Source: Limosilactobacillus pulli
GTDB taxonomy: Bacteria > Bacillota > Bacilli > Lactobacillales > Lactobacillaceae
Reading direction: 5' to 3'
DNA: 15,673 nucleotides
Assembly (NCBI RefSeq): GCF_947381555.1
Contig: NZ_CANCWQ010000037.1
Location: 1 to 15,673 of the forward strand
Shown: piece after piece, positions 1 through 7,238 of the stretch
Layout of the letters: each line of letters opens with the position of its first letter
Numbering within the stretch: position 1 is the first letter of the stretch
The notes under the pieces: generated by a model
The model's input: the letters and a program-made list of their open reading frames with translations, nothing else
The model's database searches: none
What the model was told of the DNA's origin: nothing
Made by a program: the position numbers and the translations under genes

Positions 1-13
1 GATACCTGATGTC

Positions 14-32
14 ACGCCGAATGGCGTTTTTT
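14..32 (+). terminator. Rho-independent terminator of a gene left of the window
   Basis: The arms ACGCC (14-18) and GGCGT (23-27) enclose a GAAT tetraloop and run into six T residues (27-32). It would end a right-facing transcript whose gene lies outside the window. The stem is only 5 bp but GC-rich, and the U-tract is clean. Confidence 0.6.
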
Positions 33-90
33 ATTTACCACCAACTGGGTGGCTAACTTCATTCTATAATCCACCATTTTTATTTTTCAT

Positions 91-137
91 AAAAAAGGGT
101 CATAAATCCTAAAATTTAGGAATTTATGACCCTTTTT
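91..137. terminator. Strong bidirectional terminator downstream of sufB
   Basis: A near-perfect inverted repeat pairs GGGTCATAAAT (97-107) and the following CCTAAA with TTTAGG plus AATTTATGACCC (115-132); the only irregularity is one bulged base. It is flanked by A6 on the left and T5 on the right, so it can terminate in both directions. Reading leftward it would end the nrdDG-sufCDB transcript about 220 nt beyond the sufB stop. Reading rightward it would back up the terminator at 14-32. Confidence 0.85.
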
Positions 138-357
138 GTGACAATTTTGTAATCTTTGATCGGCATTTTCGGTGCTAATTCACTGTTATTTCCCATCAAA
201 CAGCTTAACTGATAATTCAAAGACTACCTCGCCAAGCTCAAATTATCGCTTCAATCTTAGAAACTGGGTGACCAAGCTTCGCGTTTTTTGCTGATGAAGC
301 ATAACTTGGCAAGCCAGGTTGAAATTTCGACTACGCAAAATGCTTCCGTTCCAAAAA
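138..357. other. Gene-free 3' region of the suf operon with a nested stem
   Basis: This stretch of about 220 nt lies between the sufB stop and the bidirectional terminator. No ORF with a plausible start and ribosome binding site was found on either strand. The small right-facing ORF starting near 319 is antisense to the sufB 3' end and has no recognisable content. The visible structure is a nested inverted repeat at 262-320 (arms AACTGG/CCAGGTT, CCAA/TTGG, GCTTC/GAAGC), which would be part of the sufB 3' UTR. Confidence 0.5.
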
Positions 358-1791
358 TCAGCCGACCGAGCCTTCCATTTGAAAATCAATCAAACGATTC
401 AATTCCACCGCGTATTCCATCGGCAGCTGCTTGGTGAACGGTTCAATAAAACCCATAACGATCATTTTGGTTGCTTCTTCTTCGCTCAGTCCACGCGACA
501 TTAAATAGTAGAGTTCTTCTTCAGAAACTTTGGATACCTTGGCCTCGTGCTCCATCGTTACGTCCCCGACTGCGACTTTATTATATGGAATCGTATCTGA
601 ACTTGAATCGTCATCCATGATAATCGTGTCACATTCAACATGCGAGCTTGAACCGTGCGCGTTTTCATCCATCTTGACCTCGCCGCGATAGTCACAGATG
701 CCGCCTGCCCGACATAGTGATTTGGAAATTATCGTTGAATGCGTGTGCGGAGCCTGATGAATCATGCGGGCACCGGTATCCTGATCAATCGGACCATTGG
801 CAAATGCAATCGACAGCATGGTTCCCTTAGCTTCACGCCCCCGCAGATAAATGCTGGGATATTTCATCGTTACCTTGGAACCCAGATTACCGTCAACCCA
901 TTCCATCGTGGCCCCCGCTTCAGCTTCAGCACGCTTGGTCTCCAGGCTGTAGACGTTGCTGGACCAGTTTTGAATCGTCGTATAGCGGCAAAAGGCGTTA
1001 GGATGGACAAACACCTCCACGACGGCCGCATGCAGACTGTCTTCTGAATAGACTGGTGCCGTGCAGCCTTCGACATAGTTAACGCTCGCGCCATCCTCAA
1101 CCACGATCAGCGTCCGCTCAAACTGCCCCGTATTTTCGGCATTGATTCTAAAAAAGCTCTGCAATGGCGCGTCGGCATGCACGCCTTTTGGTACATAGAT
1201 AAACGTACCGCCCGACCAGACTGCCGTGTTTAAAGCCGCGAAAATATTGTCAGCTGGATGAACCAGCGTTGCGAAATACTTTTTTACAATCTCAGGATGC
1301 TTTTGAACGGCCGTATCAGTATCCATAAAGATGATGCCTTGCCGTGAAAGGTCACGTTTTAAATTGGCATAAACGACCTCTGACTCATATTGTGCCGTGG
1401 CCCCAGCCAGATATTTACGCTCGGCTTCGGGAACGCCCATCTTTTCAAAAGTCGTTTTCATTGCCTGCGGTACGTCATCCCAGCTGCGGGCCACGTGATC
1501 GGTCGGCCGCTGGAAATAGCGCAATTGATCCAGATCCAATTTACTCAGATCAGGGCCAAAATCAGGCAGCTTCATTTGCCGATATTGATGATAGGCATCC
1601 AGGCGAATCTGAAGCATCCAGTCTGGTTCGTGCTTGCGCCGCGAGATTTCGCGCACCGTATCTTCAGTCAGTCCGACCCCGGTTGAAAAAATCGGCTCAA
1701 CATCATCATGAAAGCCGAATTCATAATGCTGATCGGCAAATTCTTGAATCGCGGCTTTGTCTTCGGCTTGCCGCTTGGCTTCTTCACTCAT
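358..1791 (-). CDS. sufB: Fe-S cluster assembly scaffold protein SufB
   Basis: SufB is the main scaffold of the cytosolic SufBCD complex, on which nascent Fe-S clusters are built before transfer to apoproteins. The 477-residue product has the usual family length, the typical N-terminal part (about 1-150) and the beta-helix core ending in the SufBD domain. Cys387 lies in a SHVECD motif and Glu416 in MEHEAKVS; these match the E. coli SufB residues (Cys405, Glu434) implicated in cluster assembly. The start is well fixed: a GGAGG inside the last codons of sufD lies 8 nt before the ATG, and sufD ends only 2 nt upstream, so translation is probably coupled. It is the last gene of the nrdDG-sufCDB string. 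In most Firmicutes sufS and sufU stand between sufD and sufB; here they are absent. Identity is near certain from sequence. Confidence 0.97.
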   Translation of the reverse strand: MSEEAKRQAEDKAAIQEFADQHYEFGFHDDVEPIFSTGVGLTEDTVREISRRKHEPDWMLQIRLDAYHQYRQMKLPDFGPDLSKLDLDQLRYFQRPTDHVARSWDDVPQAMKTTFEKMGVPEAERKYLAGATAQYESEVVYANLKRDLSRQGIIFMDTDTAVQKHPEIVKKYFATLVHPADNIFAALNTAVWSGGTFIYVPKGVHADAPLQSFFRINAENTGQFERTLIVVEDGASVNYVEGCTAPVYSEDSLHAAVVEVFVHPNAFCRYTTIQNWSSNVYSLETKRAEAEAGATMEWVDGNLGSKVTMKYPSIYLRGREAKGTMLSIAFANGPIDQDTGARMIHQAPHTHSTIISKSLCRAGGICDYRGEVKMDENAHGSSSHVECDTIIMDDDSSSDTIPYNKVAVGDVTMEHEAKVSKVSEEELYYLMSRGLSEEEATKMIVMGFIEPFTKQLPMEYAVELNRLIDFQMEGSVG

Positions 1792-1793
1792 CG

Positions 1794-2978
1794 CTATGCC
1801 TCCAATCGCTGCTCTAATTCATTTATCAATTGTTCTCGCAGCTTCTGATCAGGGAACTGATTTAAAACCGGCAGTAAAAAGCCCCGCGTCAGCAATACCT
1901 GCGCTTCATGCTCACTGAGGCCGCGTGATTCCAAGTAATAGAGATCATCCGCGTCAACCTTGCCGATACTGGCCGCGTGTCCGGCATTAACGTCATTTTC
2001 TTCAATCAGCAGCACGGGATCTGCCTCACCCTTGCACTCATCCGACAGCGTCAGAATGCGGCTCTGCTGCTGCGAATTGGCGCCATATGCTCCACGCTCG
2101 GTTTTGCCAACCGCGTGGAAGTTCAAAACGGCTTTGTCCTTGGCCACGCCGTTTTGGACGATATTACCGACCGTATGCGGACCATGATTAAGAATCTGGG
2201 TCTGGACGCCTTGAATCTGCTGGCCACTGGCGATCGTGACCATTTTGATCTCAGCTTCGCCACCTTGACCATCCAGATTGGCATAAAAATCGGTCGTCAA
2301 ATCATGCTCGTCAAATAAAGCCAGATACATATTCAAAACTGAGTGCTGTGCTTGATATGCCCTGACCGCCTGGTGATTGCGCTCGGCCGAAAAACGATTG
2401 GACTGATAGTAATCGACCCGCGCGCCATCGCCTAAAAGCAGTTCCGTGCCAAAACAGGCCGGCTGCCTGCCCGTGGCGATTTGGTGCTCGACAATGGTTG
2501 CCTGCGCACCGGCACCGACGATCACCAGATTATGATAGTTCGGCAATGGACAGTCAACGGTCAGTTCAATTGGTTCTTTGACGATCGTGCCATCTGGAAT
2601 ATAGATAAAGCGCCCGCCATTCAATAAGGCCAGATGCATGGCATTGAGCTGACTGTCCTGCCAGGAGATCGCCTTTTCCATCAGATTTTCCTGCAGCAAT
2701 TCAGGATAGGCGTTCGCAGCGGCAAATAAAGGCAGATTAACGCAACCAACCGTATTCTGAGTGGCGGTTTGGGATTGATCGGCATTTATCTGCTCACCGG
2801 TTGCTTGGTTGAGCTGAGCAAGTCTGGGATTTTCCCGCCAGGCAGTCATGATCTTTTCCGCGGCTGGCGTGCTTTTGAACCGCTCCTGAAGCAAAACCGC
2901 CAATTGTCGTTTTTTCATCAGCCAGTCTGGTTCATTCACGCAGCTGGCCATCACTTGACTTAAAAGTTGTTGATTCAT
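1794..2978 (-). CDS. sufD: Fe-S cluster assembly protein SufD
   Basis: SufD is the SufB paralogue that pairs with SufB and SufC; in E. coli it is linked to iron entry into the scaffold. The 394-residue product is slightly shorter than the common 420 or so. It has a variable helical N-terminus (about 1-110), a beta-helix core, and the conserved C-terminal part with LYYLESRGLSEHEAQ, which closely parallels the SufB C-terminus. His334 in DVNAGHAASIG matches the functionally important His360 of E. coli SufD. The start ATG overlaps the sufC stop in an ATGA tetranucleotide and has no strong ribosome binding site of its own, indicating translational coupling to sufC. The gene ends 2 nt before sufB and its final codons contain the sufB ribosome binding site. 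Confidence 0.95.
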   Translation of the reverse strand: MNQQLLSQVMASCVNEPDWLMKKRQLAVLLQERFKSTPAAEKIMTAWRENPRLAQLNQATGEQINADQSQTATQNTVGCVNLPLFAAANAYPELLQENLMEKAISWQDSQLNAMHLALLNGGRFIYIPDGTIVKEPIELTVDCPLPNYHNLVIVGAGAQATIVEHQIATGRQPACFGTELLLGDGARVDYYQSNRFSAERNHQAVRAYQAQHSVLNMYLALFDEHDLTTDFYANLDGQGGEAEIKMVTIASGQQIQGVQTQILNHGPHTVGNIVQNGVAKDKAVLNFHAVGKTERGAYGANSQQQSRILTLSDECKGEADPVLLIEENDVNAGHAASIGKVDADDLYYLESRGLSEHEAQVLLTRGFLLPVLNQFPDQKLREQLINELEQRLEA

Positions 2979-3742
2979 TCGCTCACGCCATTTCTTCTTA
3001 TTTGCTCATACTTAGCATAACCATCTGCTTCCAACTCGTCAGCCAGTTCTGGTCCCGCCGTCTTGACGATCCGCCCATCCACCATGACGTGAATCTTGTC
3101 TGGCGTAACGTATTCCAGCAACCGCTCATAATGAGTAATCAATAAGGCACTAAACTCAGGCCCGCGCAGATGATTGATCCCCTTGGCCACGATTCGCAGC
3201 GCGTCAATATCCAGCCCAGAGTCAATCTCATCTAAAATGGCCAGTTTAGGCTGCAGCATCAGCATCTGCAAAACCTCATTGCGCTTTTTTTCACCACCGG
3301 AAAAACCCACGTTTAAGTAACGGTCGGTGATATCATCGGGCATTTCCAGCAAGGCCATGTTTTCCTGGAGACGCTGGATAAACTGCATCACCGGCAGTGG
3401 ATCGTTTTCGGGACGCTGGGCATTAATTGCCGTGCGAATAAAGTCGGCATTGTTGACCCCTTGAATCTCAGCCGGATACTGCATTCCTAAAAACATTCCC
3501 AATCTGGCGCGTTCGTTGACTGGTCTGCTCAAGACGTCTTGGCCATCAAACTCCACCGTGCCCTGCGTGACCTCATAGGCCGGATAGCCCATGATCGTTT
3601 CCGACAGCGTTGATTTGCCCGTGCCATTAGGACCCATAATGGCATGAATCTCGCCGGTTGGCACCGTTAGATCAACGCCTTTTAAGATTTCTTCGCCGGT
3701 TTCTTTGATAATGACATGCAGATTGTTAATTTTTAGTGTCAT
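2975..3742 (-). CDS. sufC: Fe-S cluster assembly ATPase SufC
   Basis: SufC is the ABC-type ATPase of the SufBCD complex; its ATP-driven dimerisation remodels SufB-SufD during cluster building. It is cytosolic, not a transporter subunit. All ABC motifs are present in the 255 residues: Walker A GPNGTGKST at 37-45, Q-loop Gln88, signature FSGGEKKR at 147-154, Walker B LAILDE at 167-172 followed by IDSGLD, and switch His204. The family-specific YPAEIQGV stretch follows the Q-loop. An AGAGG ribosome binding site precedes the ATG. Only 13 nt separate the start from the nrdG stop, with no room for a normal promoter, so sufC should be read from the nrdG transcript. The 3' end overlaps sufD by 4 nt. 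Confidence 0.97.
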   Translation of the reverse strand: MTLKINNLHVIIKETGEEILKGVDLTVPTGEIHAIMGPNGTGKSTLSETIMGYPAYEVTQGTVEFDGQDVLSRPVNERARLGMFLGMQYPAEIQGVNNADFIRTAINAQRPENDPLPVMQFIQRLQENMALLEMPDDITDRYLNVGFSGGEKKRNEVLQMLMLQPKLAILDEIDSGLDIDALRIVAKGINHLRGPEFSALLITHYERLLEYVTPDKIHVMVDGRIVKTAGPELADELEADGYAKYEQIRRNGVSE

Positions 3743-3755
3743 GATAGCCTCTTTT

Positions 3756-4343
3756 CTAGTGAACCAGCTTGTCCCAAATAATAACCTTATTGGCTTTCAA
3801 TGATTTTTGCACGTCAATGATACGCTGGTTGGCACTGCCACGAAACTGCAGCGTCAGATCTTTTTGTCCTTCCAAAAAACGCCCATCAACTAAAATATCG
3901 ATCAGGCTCAGCATTTCCAGCTTGTCATAGGACTCCTGCTGCAGTTCTTCCCAAGTGTAGCCTGACCATGACCAGATGTCTTTGGTGTGGCCAAACTCCT
4001 TGCGCACGCGCTTGATGATCTTTAAACAAACCTGAGTATTCAAAAACGGTTCCCCACCCAGCAGCGTCAGACCTTGGACATAGTCATGATCCAGGTCTTC
4101 AATAATCTGATCTTCCAACTCCTGGGAATATGGCTGACCATAGTGGAAGTTTTGCGCGGCTTTGTTGTAACAGCCGGGACAGTTGAACAGACAGCCACTG
4201 ACGTAAAGACTGCAACGGACTCCTTCACCATCAACAAAATTAAACGGTTTGTAGTCAGCAATATATTGCAGTGAGTGATCCGCGGCCAGCCATTCTTTAG
4301 GTTTTGGATTCTTAGGGAGTCTGATTGGACGTTCTTTTGGCAT
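3756..4343 (-). CDS. nrdG: Anaerobic ribonucleotide reductase activating protein NrdG
   Basis: NrdG is a radical-SAM enzyme. Its [4Fe-4S] cluster reductively cleaves S-adenosylmethionine to install the glycyl radical on NrdD under anaerobic conditions. The cluster ligands are visible as CLFNCPGC (Cys51, Cys55, Cys58), and the SAM-contacting GGEP motif is at 96-99. The product has 195 residues; about 25 extra N-terminal residues precede the core compared with E. coli NrdG, as in many lactobacillar homologues. A clear GAAAGGAAG ribosome binding site lies before the ATG. nrdD is 154 nt upstream; the gap holds a hairpin. sufC begins 13 nt downstream. Because NrdG needs an Fe-S cluster, its position directly before sufCDB makes functional sense. 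Confidence 0.96.
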   Translation of the reverse strand: MPKERPIRLPKNPKPKEWLAADHSLQYIADYKPFNFVDGEGVRCSLYVSGCLFNCPGCYNKAAQNFHYGQPYSQELEDQIIEDLDHDYVQGLTLLGGEPFLNTQVCLKIIKRVRKEFGHTKDIWSWSGYTWEELQQESYDKLEMLSLIDILVDGRFLEGQKDLTLQFRGSANQRIIDVQKSLKANKVIIWDKLVH

Positions 4344-4356
4344 AATTTTCTTCCTT

Positions 4357-4403
4357 TCTAAAACAATAAGAGCCCAACGTTCGGTCTAGCCGAATGCGGA
4401 CCC
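4357..4403 (-). terminator. Terminator-like or attenuator hairpin between nrdD and nrdG
   Basis: On the minus strand, GGGTCC (4403-4398) can pair with GGGCTC (4375-4370) using two G-U pairs, and the inner arms TTCGG/CCGAA (4395-4380) close a CTAGA loop. A U-rich but interrupted stretch (TTATTGTTTT) follows, then the nrdG ribosome binding site about 30 nt further on. It could be a weak terminator that lowers nrdG-suf expression relative to nrdD, or an RNA processing or stability element. The GGGTCCGC stretch is not a T-box: no specifier domain and no full T-box sequence is present. Confidence 0.4.
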
Positions 4404-4497
4404 TTAGCGGTATTCACAAGTTATTTAATTTTGATTGAAGCGCTGATACTTAATGTGATGCCATTTTAAGTCGGCAATATTTTGCAGACGTGGTCAC

Positions 4498-6729
4498 TTA
4501 GATCTGATCGCCGGTAATGTTGGCATGTGCCTTGTCATCCAACTGCCGGCTCCGTTGGAATTCAGCGGCCGTCTTGATCATGCCGGGATCCATGTGCTTA
4601 GCCCGGTGAATGATTTCTTCGTGCCGCCCGTGAACCATTGGCCGCGCCTGAGGATTGCCAAGATAGCCGCAAGTCCGCTTAACCACGTCACAGGTCGCGG
4701 GGTCAGTGTTGCCGCATTGTGGACACTTGAAACCGCGCGCCGTGGCCTTGAACTCGCCTTTAAAGCCGCACTTGAAGCATTGATCGATCGAAGTGTTGGT
4801 GCCTAGGTAGCCCACGTGATCGTATGCCCAGTCCCAAACGGCTTCCAAGGCTTTTGGATTTTGACGCAAGTTTGGATATTCGCAGTAGTGAATAAAGCCA
4901 CCCGCTGCATACTTAGGGAAGTCCTCTTCAAACGTCAGCTTCTCAAATGGCGTTGGATGCTTACGAACATCGTAGTGGAAGCTGTTGGTGTAGTATTCCT
5001 TGTCCGTAACGTCTTCAATCAGGCCAAATTTCTTTTCATCATCGCGGCAGAACGTATCCGTCAAAGACTCGGCTGGCGTAGAGTAGACGCTGAAGTGGTA
5101 GCCTTCTTCTTTTTCCCACTCGGCACACAGGTCATGCATTTCCTTGACAATCGAAACCGCAAAATCGTGAGCTTCTTTGTTGTGTTCCCACTTTGGACCG
5201 TAGAACGTTGAGCAGACCTCATACAGGCCGATGTAGCCCAACGATACAGTTGCCCGGCTGTTCTTGAAGACCTCATCAACGCTGTCGTCTCTCTTTAGCC
5301 GCTTGCCAAACGCGCCATACATGTAAAGCAGGGGCGCGTTTTCCGGCTTGGCTTCCTTGGTCCGTTTGATCCGATAGTCCAGCGCGATTTTAGCAATATT
5401 CATCTTTTCAGCAAAAATCTGCCAGAACAGGTGCTTGTCGCCATGAGCTTCCAAGGCAATCCGTGGCAGGTTGACCGTAACCACGCCCAGATTCATCCGA
5501 CCAGAGTTGACCTCTTTGCCGTTTTCATCTTTCCAGCCTTGCAAAAACGACCGGCAGCCCATTGGTGTCTTAAATGAGCCGGTGATCTCCTTGATCTTGT
5601 CGTACATCAAAAGGTCAGGATACATCCGCTTGGTTGAACATTCCAGGGCCAACTGCTTAATGTCGTAATTAGGATCGCCTGGCTTGAGATTCAAACCGCG
5701 CTTGAGCGTAAAGATCAGCTTAGGAAAGATCGCTGTCCGGTGTTCCTTGCCCAGACCCTTGATGCGAATCTGCAAGATGGCCTTTTGAATCTCACGGCAG
5801 ATCCATGACGTTCCCAGACCAAAGTTGATCGTAGTAAATGGCGTTTGCCCTTGACTGGAATAAAGCGTGTTGATTTCGTATTCCAGTGCCTGCATGGCGT
5901 CATAGATGTCTTTTTTGGTCTTGGCCTTGGCGTAGGCTTCGCGCTTGTCTGGTGCCACCCATTCCTCAGCGTCTTTCATGTGCTTGTCGTAGTTCAGCTG
6001 AGCATATGGTTCCAACAGCTGGTCAATGCGGTTGGCCGAGCAGCCACCATATTGCAGTGAAGCTACGTTAGCAATAATCTGCGACATCTGAGCTGTGGCC
6101 GTTTGAATGGAGCGTGGTGAAGAAACCCACGCATTCCCAATCTTAAAGCCATTTTTGAACATTTCGTCAAAGTCAATCAGACAACAGTTGGTTTCTGGCA
6201 TAACTGGAGAGTAGTCCAAATCGTGCCAGTGAATATCGCCGCGTAGATGTGCCTTGGCAACGATGCCTGGCAGCATTTTGAGTCCCAGTGCCCGACTCAC
6301 CACACCAGCTTCCAGGTCGCGCTGCGTGTTGAAGACTCGTGAGTCTTTGTTGGCATTTTCGTGCACGATATGTGAATCGCGGCCAAACAATTGATGCAGC
6401 TTGTTCATTGGATTGGTAGCTTCAGCAAAGGCTTCCTCATCTTGCTTACGGTATTCAAGGTAGCGCGTAGCCAGATCATCATGACCCGCCTGACGCAGCC
6501 CATCAACAAAGGCTTTGGCAATCTCGACCGTCGTGGCACTTTCCTGATCGCTAAAGGCTTCTTCTAAGGCCTTGCAGACGGATTGTTGAGTTGCCCAATC
6601 CGCGTCAAGGGCCTTAAATACTAAGTTAAGCTTATATGCATAAAAAGGCGTTTTTGTCCCGTCGCGTTTTACAACTTTCAAATCAGCCAGACTCTTTAGC
6701 CCGGTGTTTTTCTCCGTCTGCAGCTTCAT
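4498..6729 (-). CDS. nrdD: Anaerobic (class III) ribonucleoside-triphosphate reductase NrdD
   Basis: NrdD reduces ribonucleoside triphosphates to deoxyribonucleotides for DNA synthesis without oxygen, using a glycyl radical generated by NrdG. The 743-residue product begins with an ATP-cone allosteric domain (about 15-105, VVKRDGTKTPFYAYKL). The catalytic barrel includes NCCLI and QYGGCS cysteine-containing stretches. A zinc ribbon near the C-terminus uses CFKC and CPQC (Cys651, 654, 669, 672), and the glycyl radical site is RTCGYLG with Gly688, 55 residues from the end. The start is supported by an AGGAGAGG ribosome binding site 6 nt upstream. Its promoter overlaps NrdR-type boxes. It is the first gene of the left-facing string leading through nrdG to sufCDB. 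Confidence 0.97.
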   Translation of the reverse strand: MKLQTEKNTGLKSLADLKVVKRDGTKTPFYAYKLNLVFKALDADWATQQSVCKALEEAFSDQESATTVEIAKAFVDGLRQAGHDDLATRYLEYRKQDEEAFAEATNPMNKLHQLFGRDSHIVHENANKDSRVFNTQRDLEAGVVSRALGLKMLPGIVAKAHLRGDIHWHDLDYSPVMPETNCCLIDFDEMFKNGFKIGNAWVSSPRSIQTATAQMSQIIANVASLQYGGCSANRIDQLLEPYAQLNYDKHMKDAEEWVAPDKREAYAKAKTKKDIYDAMQALEYEINTLYSSQGQTPFTTINFGLGTSWICREIQKAILQIRIKGLGKEHRTAIFPKLIFTLKRGLNLKPGDPNYDIKQLALECSTKRMYPDLLMYDKIKEITGSFKTPMGCRSFLQGWKDENGKEVNSGRMNLGVVTVNLPRIALEAHGDKHLFWQIFAEKMNIAKIALDYRIKRTKEAKPENAPLLYMYGAFGKRLKRDDSVDEVFKNSRATVSLGYIGLYEVCSTFYGPKWEHNKEAHDFAVSIVKEMHDLCAEWEKEEGYHFSVYSTPAESLTDTFCRDDEKKFGLIEDVTDKEYYTNSFHYDVRKHPTPFEKLTFEEDFPKYAAGGFIHYCEYPNLRQNPKALEAVWDWAYDHVGYLGTNTSIDQCFKCGFKGEFKATARGFKCPQCGNTDPATCDVVKRTCGYLGNPQARPMVHGRHEEIIHRAKHMDPGMIKTAAEFQRSRQLDDKAHANITGDQI

Positions 6730-6750
6730 GATGATCCTCTCCTTTTTTGA

Positions 6751-6829
6751 ACAGTATCTATAGTAGCCAGTTTCAAATCAAAACACAATATCTAGTCAGG
6801 GTTGACTTTTTCCACACCATATGTTGTAA
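6751..6829. promoter_or_regulatory. Tandem NrdR-type repressor boxes upstream of nrdD
   Basis: Two 16-bp sequences resemble the NrdR box (recalled consensus acaCwAtATaTwGtgt): ACACAATATCTAGTCA at 6783-6798 and ACACCATATGTTGTAA at 6814-6829. Their starts are exactly 31 bp apart, the three-helical-turn spacing known for paired NrdR boxes. A third, weaker match, ACAGTATCTATAGTAG, lies 32 bp nearer the gene at 6751-6766. NrdR is the ATP/dATP-sensing zinc repressor of bacterial ribonucleotide reductase genes. The nrdR gene itself is not in this window. Confidence 0.75.
6752..6788 (-). promoter_or_regulatory. Probable sigma-A promoter of nrdD
   Basis: Reading the minus strand, a -35-like TTGTGT (6788-6783), a 17-nt spacer and a -10-like TACTAT (6765-6760) would start transcription near 6752. 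This leaves a short leader of about 23 nt before the ATG, containing the strong AGGAGAGG site (6743-6736). The -35 lies inside one NrdR-type box and the -10 inside another, which fits repression by blocking polymerase. The promoter match is moderate and was made by eye. Confidence 0.5.
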
Positions 6830-6855
6830 CGCCTTGACCAGCCATTTCAAATCAA
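6765..6855 (+). repeat. Imperfect direct repeat flanking the NrdR-box region
   Basis: AGCCAGTTTCAAATCAA (6765-6781) and AGCCATTTCAAATCAA (6840-6855) differ by a single inserted base, with their starts 75 bp apart. The copies bracket the two stronger NrdR-type boxes. The repeat may be a relic of a small duplication or a second protein-binding pair; its function is unknown. Confidence 0.5.
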
Positions 6856-6929
6856 GGTTATAAAATAGATTTCATAATCGTACGTTAAGGCGATCAAAAG
6901 CAGAGCAAAACTCAATTTCTTATTTTTGG

Positions 6930-6973
6930 TCAGCCGCATATTGCATTGCATTCAATGTATAATTGCCGGCTGA
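6930..6973. repeat. Large imperfect inverted repeat (hairpin)
   Basis: The outer arms TCAGCCG (6930-6936) and CGGCTGA (6967-6973) are perfect 7-bp complements. Inside them TGCATTG and CAATGTA form a second stem around a CATT loop. The two stems are joined by an AT-rich internal loop. A moderate T-rich stretch follows on the plus strand. It could be a terminator-like or protein-binding element, or part of an untranslated RNA. Confidence 0.45.
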
Positions 6974-7200
6974 TTTATCGTTTGATATGCCCCTAAAATC
7001 GTCAAAAATAAATTTGGAAATATGATCAAAATTATCATCGTTTCCAAAACAGCTAAAGACTATCTTAGTTGCTAAACGTTGATATATCAAGACTTAGCAT
7101 GAATTTTAGTCCAGGTAAAACGTAATAGTGCCTGCTAGATCGGTATCAAAAAATTTTTTAGTAAGCGATCCAGACGCTATTTTTAAATTTTTTCTACTAT

Positions 7201-7238
7201 TATAAAAACAGCTCGACTATGACGAATGATCGAACTGT
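7201..7238 (-). terminator. Left-facing terminator distal to rmlB
   Basis: On the minus strand ACAGTTCGA (7238-7230) pairs with TCGAGCTGT (7216-7208) through 9 bp including one wobble pair, around a 13-nt loop, and is followed by TTTTTAT. It is the best terminator for the rmlB transcript, although it lies about 190 nt beyond the rmlB stop. Confidence 0.6.

Noticed and set aside
281..340. tRNA-like stretch near GGTTGAAATTTCGAC
   Set aside because: The acceptor arms do not pair over 7 bp, the T-arm stem fails and no anticodon arm of proper geometry is present.
1344..1817. Right-facing ORF of 157 codons opposite sufB
   Set aside because: It is antisense to the certain sufB gene, has no recognisable domain, and its composition is explained by the sufB codon pattern.
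4370..4403. T-box riboswitch suggested by GGGTCCGC before nrdG
   Set aside because: The gap is only 154 nt, there is no specifier loop or complete T-box sequence, and nrdG is not an amino-acid gene.
7022..7075. 17-codon ORF in the rmlB-nrdD gap
   Set aside because: The ribosome binding site is weak and too close to the ATG, and the peptide lacks the features of a small toxin or leader peptide.
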